DNA of 64,000 bases, from assembly GCF_040227235.1 (NCBI RefSeq), contig NZ_JBELNZ010000003.1:62001-126000 (forward strand). The letters are read 5' to 3'. Made by a program: the position numbers and the translations under genes. Within the stretch, counting starts at the first letter, position 1; every line of letters begins with the position of its first letter. A model generated the notes under the pieces. It saw nothing but the letters and a program-made list of their open reading frames with translations. It did not search any database and was not told where the DNA came from. The stretch is from Parafrigoribacterium_A soli. GTDB lineage: Bacteria > Actinomycetota > Actinomycetes > Actinomycetales > Microbacteriaceae. Shown in pieces: positions 8,797-17,582 of the stretch.

Positions 8797-9753
8797 ATGT
8801 CTGAGCGTGGGGCGAATGCTGCGGGCAACGGGCACACCACCCCGTTCGTCGAGATCGATCGCGCACGCTGGGCGGAACTCGCGCCGACGGCCGCGCTGCC
8901 CCTCACGCCCACCGAGATCATTGGCATCCAGGGTCTTGGTGACCGACTCGATCTGCGCGAGGTCACCGAGGTCTACATGCCGCTGAGCCGGCTCCTGAAC
9001 CTCTACGCGGCTGGCGCCCGCAGGCTTCATCGCGCGACGAGCGAGTTTCTCGGGCAGCAGTCATCCGGCACGCCCTTCGTCATCGGTGTCGCGGGCTCCG
9101 TGGCGGTCGGCAAGTCCACCGTTGCACGCCTGCTGCGGGAACTCCTCGCCCGCTGGGACGACACCCCCCGGGTCGAGCTCGTCACGACCGACGGATTCCT
9201 GCTCCCGAATGCCGAACTCCAGCGCCGCGAGCTCATGGAGCGCAAGGGATTTCCGGAGTCCTACGATCGTCGCGCCCTCCTGCGTTTCGTCAGCGAGGTG
9301 AAGAGCGGCGCCGAGGAGGTGCGCGCCCCGTTCTATTCGCACCTCAGCTACGACATCGTCAAGGACGCGGAGATCGTCGTGCGTCGGCCAGACGTGCTCA
9401 TTGTCGAGGGGCTCAACGTGCTGCAGCCGCCCACCGACGGACGCGGGCTCGCTGTCAGCGACCTCTTCGACTTCACGATCTATGTCGACGCCAGAACCGC
9501 GGATGTCGCCAACTGGTACGAGGAACGCTTCCTCAAGTTGCAGCGCGGTGCGTTCGCCAACCCCAAGTCGTACTTTCACCGCTACGCCTCCCTCAACGAA
9601 GCGGAGGCCAGGGCCAAGGCCCGCGACATCTGGCATCGCATCAACGAGCCCAACCTGCTGCAGAACGTGCTGCCGACCCGGTCGCGCGCCGACCTCGTGC
9701 TGCGCAAGGACGCCGACCACACGGTCAGCAGCGTCCTGCTGCGCAAGCTCTAG
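8797..9753 (+). CDS. coaA: type I pantothenate kinase
   Basis: Phosphorylates pantothenate, the first step of CoA synthesis. The 318-residue protein carries the P-loop GSVAVGKST (100-108) and VTTDGFLLPN, both characteristic of the CoaA (PRK-like) family. The ATG at 8797 lies in a short spacer divergent from glmS. It converges with glmM; the entire 117-base spacer is occupied by a palindromic repeat that could end both transcripts. Confidence 0.95.
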   Translation: MSERGANAAGNGHTTPFVEIDRARWAELAPTAALPLTPTEIIGIQGLGDRLDLREVTEVYMPLSRLLNLYAAGARRLHRATSEFLGQQSSGTPFVIGVAGSVAVGKSTVARLLRELLARWDDTPRVELVTTDGFLLPNAELQRRELMERKGFPESYDRRALLRFVSEVKSGAEEVRAPFYSHLSYDIVKDAEIVVRRPDVLIVEGLNVLQPPTDGRGLAVSDLFDFTIYVDARTADVANWYEERFLKLQRGAFANPKSYFHRYASLNEAEARAKARDIWHRINEPNLLQNVLPTRSRADLVLRKDADHTVSSVLLRKL

Positions 9754-9766
9754 CAGGCGGTCGCTG

Positions 9767-9862
9767 AGCCTCCCCAGTCGCTGAGCCTGGGCCCACACCG
9801 CCGGTTCCGAACGATTCGGAGAACCGGGCGGCCGTACCGGTGGGGGCCCAGGCTCAGGGAAC
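9767..9862. repeat. palindromic repeat at the coaA/glmM convergent junction
   Basis: Outer arms ctgagcctgggccc (9781-9794) and gggcccaggctcag (9844-9857) form a perfect 14-bp inverted repeat. They enclose the nested hairpin ccggt-tccgaa-cga-ttcgga-ga-accgg. The segment 9777-9845 matches part of tsaB (3508-3576). Because it fills the spacer between two convergent genes it may act as a bidirectional terminator. Confidence 0.85.
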
Positions 9863-9870
9863 GGGCAGCT

Positions 9871-11232
9871 CTACAGCGCGAGCTGCCCGCGCACGACCGC
9901 GGCGAGCGAGTGCGCCAGCCGGTCCGCGGTGTCCTGGTCTGCAGCCTCGACCATCACGCGCACGAGCGGCTCGGTTCCGGATGCCCGCAGCAGCACGCGC
10001 CCGGTGTCGCCGAGCTCTGCTTCCGCCGCCTTCACCGCAGCCTCCACCGTCTCATCCGTGTGCACCCTGCTGCGGTCGACACCGCGCACGTTCACCAGGA
10101 TCTGCGGGTACACCGTCATCACCGAGGCGAGCTCGGCGAGCGACTTTCCCGTGCGCGCCATCTCGGAGGCGAGGTGGAGGCCCGTGAGAATGCCGTCGCC
10201 GGTGGTCGCGAACTCGCTCATGATCACGTGACCCGACTGCTCACCGCCGAGGGCGAGCCGCTTCTCGTTGAGCGCCTCGAGCACGTAGCGGTCGCCCACG
10301 GCGGTCTGCAGCACGGTGATGCCGTGCTGCTCCATGGCGACGCGCAACCCGAGGTTGCTCATCACCGTGGCGACGAGCGTGTTGTCGGTGAGTGTGCCGC
10401 GCTCTTTCATTGCGAGCGCGAGCACGGCCATGATCTGGTCGCCGTCAACGACGCGGCCGAGGTGGTCGACCGCGAGACACCGGTCGGCGTCGCCGTCGTG
10501 CGCGATGCCGAGGTCTGCACCGTGCTCAACGACGGCCGCGGCGAGCTGGTCGAGGTGCGTGGAGCCGACGCCGTCGTTGATGTTGTAGCCGTCCGGTTCG
10601 GCGCCCAGTACGGTGACCTTGGCACCCGCGAGGCTGAACACCTCGGGTGAGACGCCCGAGGCCGCGCCGTGCGCACAGTCGAGCACCACATGGAGTCCAT
10701 CGAGACGATGCGGGAGGGTCGAGACGAGGTGCAGCGTGTAGCGATCTTCCGCGTCCGCGAACCGGCGGATGCGTCCGACCTCCACGCCCGTGGGCGCCAG
10801 CTTCGGCTCGCCCAGCGCCGCCTCGATGCGGTCTTCGACCACATCCGGCAGCTTGGTGCCACCGACGGCGAAGAACTTGATGCCGTTGTCTGGCGCCGGA
10901 TTGTGCGACGCCGAGATCATCACGCCGAAGTCGGCCTTGAAGTCACCCACGAGGAAGGCAAGCGCCGGTGTCGGGATGACGCCGGCGTCGTAGATGTCGA
11001 CGCCGGAACTCGCCAGCCCCGCCGCGACCGCGGAGGAGATGAACTCCCCCGACACTCGTGGATCGCGAGCGACGACCGCGACCGGACGACGCCCGGACGC
11101 GCGTCGGCCGTCGGCCACCCTGCCCTTGCCGAGCACGACGGCCGCGGCCTGCGCGAGACCGAGCGAAAGCTCGACCGTCAGGTCGTGGTTCGCGAGTCCG
11201 CGAACGCCATCCGTTCCGAAAAGACGCGGCAT
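9871..11232 (-). CDS. glmM: phosphoglucosamine mutase
   Basis: Converts glucosamine-6-phosphate to glucosamine-1-phosphate, the step after GlmS on the way to UDP-GlcNAc. The phosphoserine loop is GVMISASHNP (103-112) with Ser109 as the likely phosphorylated residue, and the metal loop is DGDADR around residue 245. At 453 residues, starting MPRLFGTDGVRG, it is full length. It lies 28 bases downstream of rpsI on the minus strand and probably shares the rplM-rpsI transcript. Confidence 0.96.
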   Translation of the reverse strand: MPRLFGTDGVRGLANHDLTVELSLGLAQAAAVVLGKGRVADGRRASGRRPVAVVARDPRVSGEFISSAVAAGLASSGVDIYDAGVIPTPALAFLVGDFKADFGVMISASHNPAPDNGIKFFAVGGTKLPDVVEDRIEAALGEPKLAPTGVEVGRIRRFADAEDRYTLHLVSTLPHRLDGLHVVLDCAHGAASGVSPEVFSLAGAKVTVLGAEPDGYNINDGVGSTHLDQLAAAVVEHGADLGIAHDGDADRCLAVDHLGRVVDGDQIMAVLALAMKERGTLTDNTLVATVMSNLGLRVAMEQHGITVLQTAVGDRYVLEALNEKRLALGGEQSGHVIMSEFATTGDGILTGLHLASEMARTGKSLAELASVMTVYPQILVNVRGVDRSRVHTDETVEAAVKAAEAELGDTGRVLLRASGTEPLVRVMVEAADQDTADRLAHSLAAVVRGQLAL

Positions 11233-11260
11233 GTCAGCTGCTGCCAGCTACGACGCCGAA

Positions 11261-11764
11261 TTAACGCTTCGAGAACTGCGGAGCCTTGCGAGCCTTCTTG
11301 AGTCCGGCCTTCTTGCGTTCCTTCACTCGCGCGTCGCGGCTGAGGAAGCCGGCCTTCTTGAGCGAGGAACGGTTGTTCTCCTCGTCGATCTGGTTGAGCG
11401 AGCGAGCAATGCCGAGGCGCAGCGCGCCGGCCTGGCCGGAGGGGCCACCGCCGGTGATGCGAGCGATGACGTCGTAGCTGCCGAGCAGGTCGAGCACCTT
11501 GAACGGGTCGTTGATGAGCTGCTGGTGCAGCTTATTGGGGAAGTACTCGGCGAGCTCACGGCCGTTGACCGTGAAGTTGCCGGAGCCCGGGGTGATGCGC
11601 ACGCGAGCGATGGCCTGCTTGCGACGGCCGACGGCCGCACCGGGAACGTTGAGCACCGCGCGCGGAGCCTTGACGGCGGCCTCGGCCGGCGTCTCGGTCG
11701 AGTAGCTGCCGGTCTCGGTGTCGATGGAGCCAGCGCCCTCGAGTGAATCTGCGATCTTCGCCAT
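11261..11764 (-). CDS. rpsI: 30S ribosomal protein S9
   Basis: S9 contacts 16S rRNA and the P-site tRNA through its basic tail, here ending KAPQFSKR. The core (GRRKQAIARVRI onward) begins near residue 46; the preceding ~40 residues are an Ala/Glu/Thr-rich extension common in actinobacterial S9. Length is 167. It lies directly after rplM, the conserved L13-S9 pair. Confidence 0.97.
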   Translation of the reverse strand: MAKIADSLEGAGSIDTETGSYSTETPAEAAVKAPRAVLNVPGAAVGRRKQAIARVRITPGSGNFTVNGRELAEYFPNKLHQQLINDPFKVLDLLGSYDVIARITGGGPSGQAGALRLGIARSLNQIDEENNRSSLKKAGFLSRDARVKERKKAGLKKARKAPQFSKR

Positions 11765-11795
11765 TATCTGGAAATCCTTTTGAGTTCTTGGCGCG

Positions 11796-12242
11796 CTACT
11801 GCGCGACCTGGCCGAGGGTGTAGGTCTTGGGCTGCTGTGCAGCGTGAGGGTGCTCTGCGCCTGCGTAGACCTTGAGCTTGGTGAGCTGGGCGCGGCCGAT
11901 CGAATTCTTGGGGAGCATGCCGCGCACGGCCTTCTCGACCGCGCGGGCCGGGTGCTTCTCGAGCATTTCGACGTAGGTCTCGGAGCTGATGCCGCCCGGG
12001 TAACCCGAGTGGCGGTACGCCCTCTTCTGCGTGAGCTTGGCGCCGGTCAGGGCAATCTTCTCGGCGTTGATGATGATGACGAAGTCGCCCATGTCCATGT
12101 GCGGAGCAAAGGTTGCCTTGTGCTTGCCGCGGAGCAGGGTCGCCGCGTGGCTCGCCAGACGGCCGAGAACGACGTCGGTTGCGTCGATGATGAGCCAGTC
12201 ACGCTGGACATCATCGGGCTTCGGAGAAAAGGTGCGCGTCAC
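11796..12242 (-). CDS. rplM: 50S ribosomal protein L13
   Basis: L13 is an early assembly protein of the large subunit. The open frame runs upstream to 12887, far into truA, but the protein begins at the GTG at 12242 (TRTFSPKPDDVQRDW follows), giving 148 residues, normal for the family. AAGAAAG lies upstream as a weak ribosome-binding site. HKATFAPHMDMGDFV and PHAAQQPK are conserved L13 segments. A hairpin lies in its leader (see 12298-12321). Confidence 0.96.
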   Translation of the reverse strand: MTRTFSPKPDDVQRDWLIIDATDVVLGRLASHAATLLRGKHKATFAPHMDMGDFVIIINAEKIALTGAKLTQKRAYRHSGYPGGISSETYVEMLEKHPARAVEKAVRGMLPKNSIGRAQLTKLKVYAGAEHPHAAQQPKTYTLGQVAQ

Positions 12243-12297
12243 AGTAGTGCTGCTTTCTTGTCGACATGAGGTGATCGTGAATCCCACTCCGTTGCGT

Positions 12298-12321
12298 GTT
12301 CCGCGAAGAGTGTCGCGGAAC
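12298..12321 (-). promoter_or_regulatory. hairpin in the rplM leader
   Basis: A perfect 9-bp stem (gttccgcga / tcgcggaac) with a 6-base loop lies 56 bases upstream of the rplM start. No U tract follows it on the minus strand, so it is more likely an RNA leader structure than a truA terminator. Its position is suitable for ribosomal-protein autoregulation, but no homology to a known L13 leader can be claimed from sequence alone. Confidence 0.45.
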
Positions 12322-12385
12322 CCCATCGATGGAGGGCTCAAGTTCGGGTGACGCGCCAGGAAAGCGCAGGCACCAAGGGTCAAGA

Positions 12386-13330
12386 TTAGCCGACGATGGC
12401 TGGCAGGGTCAAACCCGTGCGTCGTGCCCGCGTCTGTTCCGCGCGGGCGGCTAGTTCGGCATCCGCGGGGTAGCCGAGTTCGACCAGGGTGAGTCCCTTC
12501 GCGGGCACGACCTTGAACTCGCTCGTGCGCGTAAGTTCGTCGCGAAGCAAGACGAGCCGCTCGGGCGAGAGCTTGCCCTCCCCCACCGCAAGCGTCGCGC
12601 CGACGAGCGCGCGCACCATGCTGTGGCAGAACGCGTCGGCCTTCACCTGCGCGACGAGCACGCCATCGGCCCCGCGCATCCAGTCGAATTCCTGAAGCGT
12701 GCGGATGGTCGTCGCCCCGACGCGCGGCTTGCAGTACGACGCCCAGTCGTGCAGGCCGAGCAGTGAGCCCGCCGCCGCGCGCATGAGCTCGAGATCGAGC
12801 TCTGCCGGATACCACAGGGTGCGGTTGCGCTCGAGCGGATTTCGGGGCCCGCTCGTGTCGGAGACGCGGTATTCGTAGCGGCGCCACACCGCGGAGAAGC
12901 GCGCGTCGAATCCCGGCGGGGCGACGGATGCGCGAGTGACGTAGACGTCGCTGTTGAGCCCGGCGATTCCGTTGAGGCGGCGCTGGAGTGCGGCGGGGCC
13001 ATCCGGTCTGGCGGCCTTGCCCTTGGCACCGCCACGGTCAGACCGCACGAGACTCTCGAACTGGGCGCTCGTGAGGTCAAGGTGCGCGACCTGGTCGAGT
13101 GCGTGCACGCCGGCATCCGTGCGACCAGCGACGGTGAGCGTCGGCGCTGGGCCGAATCGACCGAAGACGGTCGCGAGCGCGGCCTCAAGTTCACCCTGCA
13201 CAGTGCGGAGCCCCGGCTGCTTAGCCCAACCGAGAAAGTGCGTTCCCTCGTAGGCGATATCGAGTCGGATGCGGACGGGCGCGGCGGTCAGATCAGCCGA
13301 TTCGATGAGTTCTCCTGCGCGATCGGCCAC
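12386..13330 (-). CDS. truA: tRNA pseudouridine(38-40) synthase TruA
   Basis: Forms pseudouridine at positions 38-40 of the tRNA anticodon stem. The catalytic aspartate lies in AGRTDAGVHALDQV (about residues 68-81), and IRLDIAYEGTHFLGWAKQ near the N-terminus is typical. It is 314 residues from a GTG at 13330, slightly longer than many homologues because of a ~17-residue N-terminal segment. In many actinobacteria truA follows rplQ directly; here the acyltransferase, ligC and polymerase-domain genes separate them. Confidence 0.94.
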   Translation of the reverse strand: MADRAGELIESADLTAAPVRIRLDIAYEGTHFLGWAKQPGLRTVQGELEAALATVFGRFGPAPTLTVAGRTDAGVHALDQVAHLDLTSAQFESLVRSDRGGAKGKAARPDGPAALQRRLNGIAGLNSDVYVTRASVAPPGFDARFSAVWRRYEYRVSDTSGPRNPLERNRTLWYPAELDLELMRAAAGSLLGLHDWASYCKPRVGATTIRTLQEFDWMRGADGVLVAQVKADAFCHSMVRALVGATLAVGEGKLSPERLVLLRDELTRTSEFKVVPAKGLTLVELGYPADAELAARAEQTRARRTGLTLPAIVG

Positions 13331-13405
13331 GGGTTAAACAGTAGGCCACAGCGCCCTCTCAGGTACCGGGTCGTCGAGTTGACCTTGGGGACGGGGGAAG
13401 TCAGC

Positions 13406-15349
13406 ATGGACGTTGGTCCTCCCATGAAAACTCCCTCTCGCGCCGCATCAGGCACCGCATCCACGGCACCGGCGGCTCCGGCGCCGACCGATCGCGGCAT
13501 CGCCGGGACGCGAATCGCCGGCCTCGATGGGCTCCGGGCGTTCGCGGTGCTGGTGGTCATCCTGTACCACCTCACCCCCGGCGAGGTCGTGGGCGGCTAC
13601 CTCGGTGTCGACGTCTTCTTCGTCATCAGCGGCTTCCTCATCACGGCCCTGCTGCTGCGCGAGAAGGCCTCGACCGGCACCATCCGTCTCGGTTATTTCT
13701 GGCGCAGGCGCGCGCGCAGGTTGCTGCCCGCGCTTGCCGTGCTCGTACTCGCCTGCTGCTCAGCGGCATGGGCGATCGGCGGCAACGTGCTGGTCGACCT
13801 CGGGCGGCAGGTGCTCGGTGCAGCCACCTTCAGCAGCAACTGGCTGGCCATCGCGGGGCACAGAAGCTACTTCGACGACACCGCCCCCGAACTGTTCCGC
13901 AACCTCTGGTCGCTCGCCGTCGAGGAGCAGTTCTACCTCGTCTGGCCGCTCGCGATCCTGGCATTGGTGCTCGTGAAGAAGCGGTGGCTGAGGCTCGCCA
14001 TCGTAGGGGCACTCGGAGCCGCCTCGGCCCTCGGGATGGCGCTCGTCTACCTGCCGGGTGCCGACGCCACTCGCGTGTACTACGGCACAGACACCCACAG
14101 CTTCGGGCTCGCGGCCGGTGCCGTTCTCGCGGTGCTCAGCCAGCGGTGGTCGTCACTGCCGCTGTGGTGGTCGCACACGTCACGATGGCTGCTACCCACG
14201 CTCGGCATGCTCGGACTGGCCGGCCTCACGGCGGCCGCCATCCTCATGCCCGCGGATGCCCCGCTCGTGTACCAGGGCGGTCTTGCGGTCGTCGCCGTGC
14301 TCACCCTCGTGACCATCACGGGTGCCTTCGTGCCCGGGTCCTGGCTCGGCCGCGCGCTCGACCTGCCGCCGCTGCGCTGGATCGGCGAGAGGTCGTACGG
14401 CCTCTACCTCTGGCACTGGCCGGTGTTCGTGCTCGTCGTCGCCGCACTGCCGCGCTGGCCGCGGCTCGGCGCAGCCGGCTGGGCGCTCGGCGGCATCGCG
14501 CTCGCCATCACCACGGTCGCGGCCGCGCTCTCCTATCGTTTCGTCGAGCAGCCGATTCGCCGTCGGGGCTTCCGCGCGACGTTCACGACGGTGTTCACCG
14601 GATGGCCGAGTGCGGCGCGGCCACGCCTGGCGCGGGCCGCGGGCATTCTCGCGACCGTTCTCGTCATCGCCGGTGCGGGCGTCGGCACCGCGACCGCGCT
14701 GAGCGGCGACCCGGGGCAGAGCGATGCGGAGGTGCAGATCGCGCGCGGGCAGCACGCGATCGACCAGAAGCGGTCCGAGCCCGTGCCGACACCCACGCCG
14801 AACGCTCCGGCGCCCCTCCCCGGGGGCGACCAGATCACAGCGATCGGCGACTCGGTCATGCTCGCCTCGGCCGGCGGGCTGCAGCAGACCTTCCCGGGCA
14901 TCCGGATCGACGCCGTCGTGTCGCGGCAGATGTCGCAGCTGCCCTCTATCATCGAGGGCATGAAGGCCGCGGGTTCGCTGCGCCCGATCATCATTGTCGG
15001 GCTCGGCACGAACGGACCGATCGATCGAAGCTCCCTGGACGCCGCGCGCTCGATGATCGGCCAGAGCGCGCAGCTCGTACTCGTCAACGTCCAGGCACCG
15101 CGCGGCTGGACGGACGGCGTCGACGCAACGCTCTCTCGCTACGCACAGCAGTATCGCGACGTCGAGCTCGCCAATTGGCGCGACGCCATCTCCGGGCAGT
15201 TGAACCTGCTCGCCCGCGACCAGATCCATCCCGGCAGTCGCGGCGGCGAGATCTACGCGGGTGTCATCAAGGATGCGCTCCAGCGTCTCGCCGAACTGCC
15301 ACCCCTGCTCGGACCGAACGACTACGGCCTCGCACCGACCCCGCTCTGA
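13406..15349 (+). CDS. membrane acyltransferase (OafA/Acyl_transf_3) fused to SGNH hydrolase domain
   Basis: A 647-residue fusion likely to acylate a cell-surface glycan. The N-terminal half (about 35-400) is a multi-pass acyltransferase-3 domain starting GLDGLRAFAVLVVILYH, with His55 as the expected catalytic histidine, and WSLAVEEQFYLVWP. A linker rich in Pro leads to a C-terminal SGNH domain with GDS at 481-483 and the DxxH motif at 605-608. I chose the ATG at 13406, preceded by GGGGAAG; the open frame continues upstream over truA. The acceptor substrate is unknown. Confidence 0.88.
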   Translation: MDVGPPMKTPSRAASGTASTAPAAPAPTDRGIAGTRIAGLDGLRAFAVLVVILYHLTPGEVVGGYLGVDVFFVISGFLITALLLREKASTGTIRLGYFWRRRARRLLPALAVLVLACCSAAWAIGGNVLVDLGRQVLGAATFSSNWLAIAGHRSYFDDTAPELFRNLWSLAVEEQFYLVWPLAILALVLVKKRWLRLAIVGALGAASALGMALVYLPGADATRVYYGTDTHSFGLAAGAVLAVLSQRWSSLPLWWSHTSRWLLPTLGMLGLAGLTAAAILMPADAPLVYQGGLAVVAVLTLVTITGAFVPGSWLGRALDLPPLRWIGERSYGLYLWHWPVFVLVVAALPRWPRLGAAGWALGGIALAITTVAAALSYRFVEQPIRRRGFRATFTTVFTGWPSAARPRLARAAGILATVLVIAGAGVGTATALSGDPGQSDAEVQIARGQHAIDQKRSEPVPTPTPNAPAPLPGGDQITAIGDSVMLASAGGLQQTFPGIRIDAVVSRQMSQLPSIIEGMKAAGSLRPIIIVGLGTNGPIDRSSLDAARSMIGQSAQLVLVNVQAPRGWTDGVDATLSRYAQQYRDVELANWRDAISGQLNLLARDQIHPGSRGGEIYAGVIKDALQRLAELPPLLGPNDYGLAPTPL

Positions 15350-15412
15350 GCACGGTCGGTGGCCGTTGCGCCACCCCTCGACGCGCGCAGCGCGAGCGAC
15401 AAAGATCGAAGG

Positions 15413-16465
15413 ATGACAACGCCAGCCCCCGGTTCGATCTCACCCATGCTCGCCAAGGCGATCGATACGGTGCCCGCGCCGGACTCGGTCGAGGGCGGGC
15501 TCGCCTACGAGCCCAAGTGGGACGGCTTCCGCGCCATCATCTACGTCAACGGCGACGACGTGCAGATCGGCAGCCGGGGTGCGAAGATGCTCACCCGCTA
15601 CTTTCCCGAGCTCGTGGATGCCTGTTCCCGGCTTCTGCCCGAACCCTGCGTGCTCGACGGCGAGATCATCGTTCGCACGGGCGCCGCAGGTCACGAGCGC
15701 CTCGACTGGGAGGCTCTGAGCCAGCGCATCCACCCGGCCGAGAGCCGCATCACGCGCCTCTCTACCGAGACGCCGGCGGCGTTCGTCGCCTTCGACCTGC
15801 TCGCGCGCGGCGACGAATCGCTACTGTCCACGCCGTTCGAACAGCGACGGGCCGCGCTGGAGGAGCTCATGGCGGGCGTGGGCGCTCCGCTGTACATCAC
15901 GCAGACGAGTCGGGATGTCGAACTCGCGAAGCAGTGGCTGGTGGACTTCGAGGGGGCCGGCCTCGATGGCGTCGTGTCCAAGCCGCTCGACGCGAGCTAC
16001 GCCGAGGGCAAGCGCACGATGCTCAAGACCAAGCATCATCGCACCGCGGATGTCGTGGTGGTCGGGTACCGCATCCACAAGAGCGGCGCAGGCGTCGGCT
16101 CGCTGCTGCTCGGCCTCTACAACGCCGACGGGGAACTGCAGAACGTCGGTGGGGCATCCGCGTTCTCGGATGCGCGACGGCTTGAGCTGATCGACGAGCT
16201 CGAGCGCCTCGTGGTGCGAGACGAGTCCGGCGAACCGGTCAGGGGCGAGACCGAGCGCAGCCGCTTCTCCGGAAGCAAGGATGTCTCGTACGTTCGACTC
16301 ACACCGACTCTGGTGGCGGAGGTGCGCTACGACCAGATGGAGGGCTCACGCTTTCGGCACACGGCGCAGTTCTTTCGCTGGCGGCCGGACCGCGACGCGC
16401 GATCCTGCACCTTCGAGCAGCTCGAGAAGCCGATCGCCTACGACCTCGACCGCGTGCTGCTCTAG
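15413..16465 (+). CDS. ligC: ATP-dependent DNA ligase, LigC type
   Basis: A 350-residue ATP-dependent DNA ligase made only of the adenylation and OB-fold domains. Motif I is YEPKWDGFR with the AMP-accepting Lys35; LDGEII (motif III) and GLDGVVSK (motif IV) follow, and KTKHH is motif V. This is the size and layout of mycobacterial LigC, a repair ligase separate from the NAD-dependent replicative LigA. I use the ATG at 15413; a GTG at 15359 in frame is possible. It converges tail to tail with a LigD-type polymerase-domain gene 5 bases away. Confidence 0.88.
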   Translation: MTTPAPGSISPMLAKAIDTVPAPDSVEGGLAYEPKWDGFRAIIYVNGDDVQIGSRGAKMLTRYFPELVDACSRLLPEPCVLDGEIIVRTGAAGHERLDWEALSQRIHPAESRITRLSTETPAAFVAFDLLARGDESLLSTPFEQRRAALEELMAGVGAPLYITQTSRDVELAKQWLVDFEGAGLDGVVSKPLDASYAEGKRTMLKTKHHRTADVVVVGYRIHKSGAGVGSLLLGLYNADGELQNVGGASAFSDARRLELIDELERLVVRDESGEPVRGETERSRFSGSKDVSYVRLTPTLVAEVRYDQMEGSRFRHTAQFFRWRPDRDARSCTFEQLEKPIAYDLDRVLL

Positions 16466-16470
16466 AACAA

Positions 16471-17481
16471 TCAGTCGGGCTTGCGGGCTCGGCTCGGCTG
16501 CACGCGCGGCGGCTCTCCAGGCATCTTCGGATAGTCGGGCGGGAACGGTAATTCGCCGAGGCCGTTCGCGAGGTCGCGCTGCCACCACTCGAGCAGAGTG
16601 TCGATCGTGCCGGGCTCGGCGCCGAAGTTGGCCCATGGGTCGCCCGTCGCCTTGAGCCGCTTCGGCACGGTGACGACGGTGAACTCGCGCGGGTCGGCGC
16701 CCTCCAGTTCGTCCCACTCGAGCGGGGTGGATACCGGGGCGTGTGCGAGGGCTCGCGGGCTGTACGCGCCCGCCATCGTGCGGTCGCGGTTCGCCTGGTT
16801 GAAGTCGACGAAGACGCGCTCGCCACGCTCCTCCTTCCACCACGCCGTCGTGACCTTCTTCGGCATCCGTCGTTCTAGTTCGCGAGCTGCTGCGATCACG
16901 GCGTGCCGAACATCCTGGAACTCGTGGGTCGCCTCGATCGGCGCGAACACGTGCAGGCCGCGGTTGCCGGATGTCTTGACAAAAGCGGTGAGGCCCGCCT
17001 CGGCGAGCACCGTGCGCAGCTCGAGCGCCGCGGGGATCGCGTCGTCGAAGTCGGTGCCGGGCTGCGGATCGAGGTCGATGCGCAGCTGGTCCGGATTGTC
17101 GGAGTTCTCGGCGCGCGAGGGCCAGGGGTGGAAGACCACCGTGTTCATCTGCGCGGCCCAGACCGCGGCGGCGGGTTCGTCGAGAACGAGCTGCGGATGC
17201 GAGCGGGCGCTCGGGTAGACGACGGTCACCGACCGCACGTACTTCGGTGCGCCCTTCGGCGGGTTCTTGGAGAAGAACTGTTCGCCGTCGATGCCGCCCG
17301 GGAACCTCTGCAGCGAGACCGGTCGGTCGCCATTCGCGGCGATGAACGCATCGCCCACGTCGATGAGGTACTGGGCCAGATCGAGCTTCGTCAGTCCGGG
17401 CTCCGGCCAGAGCACCCGCTCCGGATGCGAGATCCGCACCTCACGCTCGCCCACCGTCAGCACAACCGCGTCGTCTGCCAT
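16471..17481 (-). CDS. stand-alone LigD-type polymerase/primase domain protein
   Basis: A 336-residue archaeo-eukaryotic-primase-like repair polymerase equivalent to the polymerase domain of LigD (PolDom, also called Prim-PolC or PolD in mycobacteria). It starts with ISHPERVLWPEPGLTK (17-32); the catalytic acidic pair is Asp136 and Asp138 in RIDLDPQPG, and TSGNRGLHVFAPIE carries the nucleotide-binding segment. These proteins add ribonucleotides or fill gaps in end joining and excision repair. No Ku gene is in this window. Its partner ligase is the convergent ligC. Confidence 0.9.
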   Translation of the reverse strand: MADDAVVLTVGEREVRISHPERVLWPEPGLTKLDLAQYLIDVGDAFIAANGDRPVSLQRFPGGIDGEQFFSKNPPKGAPKYVRSVTVVYPSARSHPQLVLDEPAAAVWAAQMNTVVFHPWPSRAENSDNPDQLRIDLDPQPGTDFDDAIPAALELRTVLAEAGLTAFVKTSGNRGLHVFAPIEATHEFQDVRHAVIAAARELERRMPKKVTTAWWKEERGERVFVDFNQANRDRTMAGAYSPRALAHAPVSTPLEWDELEGADPREFTVVTVPKRLKATGDPWANFGAEPGTIDTLLEWWQRDLANGLGELPFPPDYPKMPGEPPRVQPSRARKPD

Positions 17482-17528
17482 CCGTCAACGCTACCCGCTG
17501 CTGCTCCGATTTCGCCGAGCGTGAACGC

Positions 17529-17563
17529 AGGAAGGGCCCCACTCGATGAGCGGGGCCCTTCCT
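17529..17563 (-). terminator. terminator of the alpha operon after rplQ
   Basis: A perfect 12-bp stem (aggaagggcccc / ggggcccttcct) with an 11-base loop lies 20 bases past the rplQ stop codon and before the polymerase-domain gene. On the minus strand it should end the infA-rplQ transcript. Confidence 0.8.
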
Positions 17564-17582
17564 GTACAGACTGTGCTGAGCG

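Noticed and set aside
12243..12887. Upstream extension of the rplM frame (363 codons in total)
   Set aside because: It runs antisense-free into truA in another frame and lacks homology; L13 begins at GTG 12242 with the family N-terminus.
13768..16185. 805-codon open frame on the plus strand across the acyltransferase and ligC genes
   Set aside because: It is the +2 frame of real genes, Arg/Ala-rich as expected for shadows in high-GC DNA, and has no recognisable domain.
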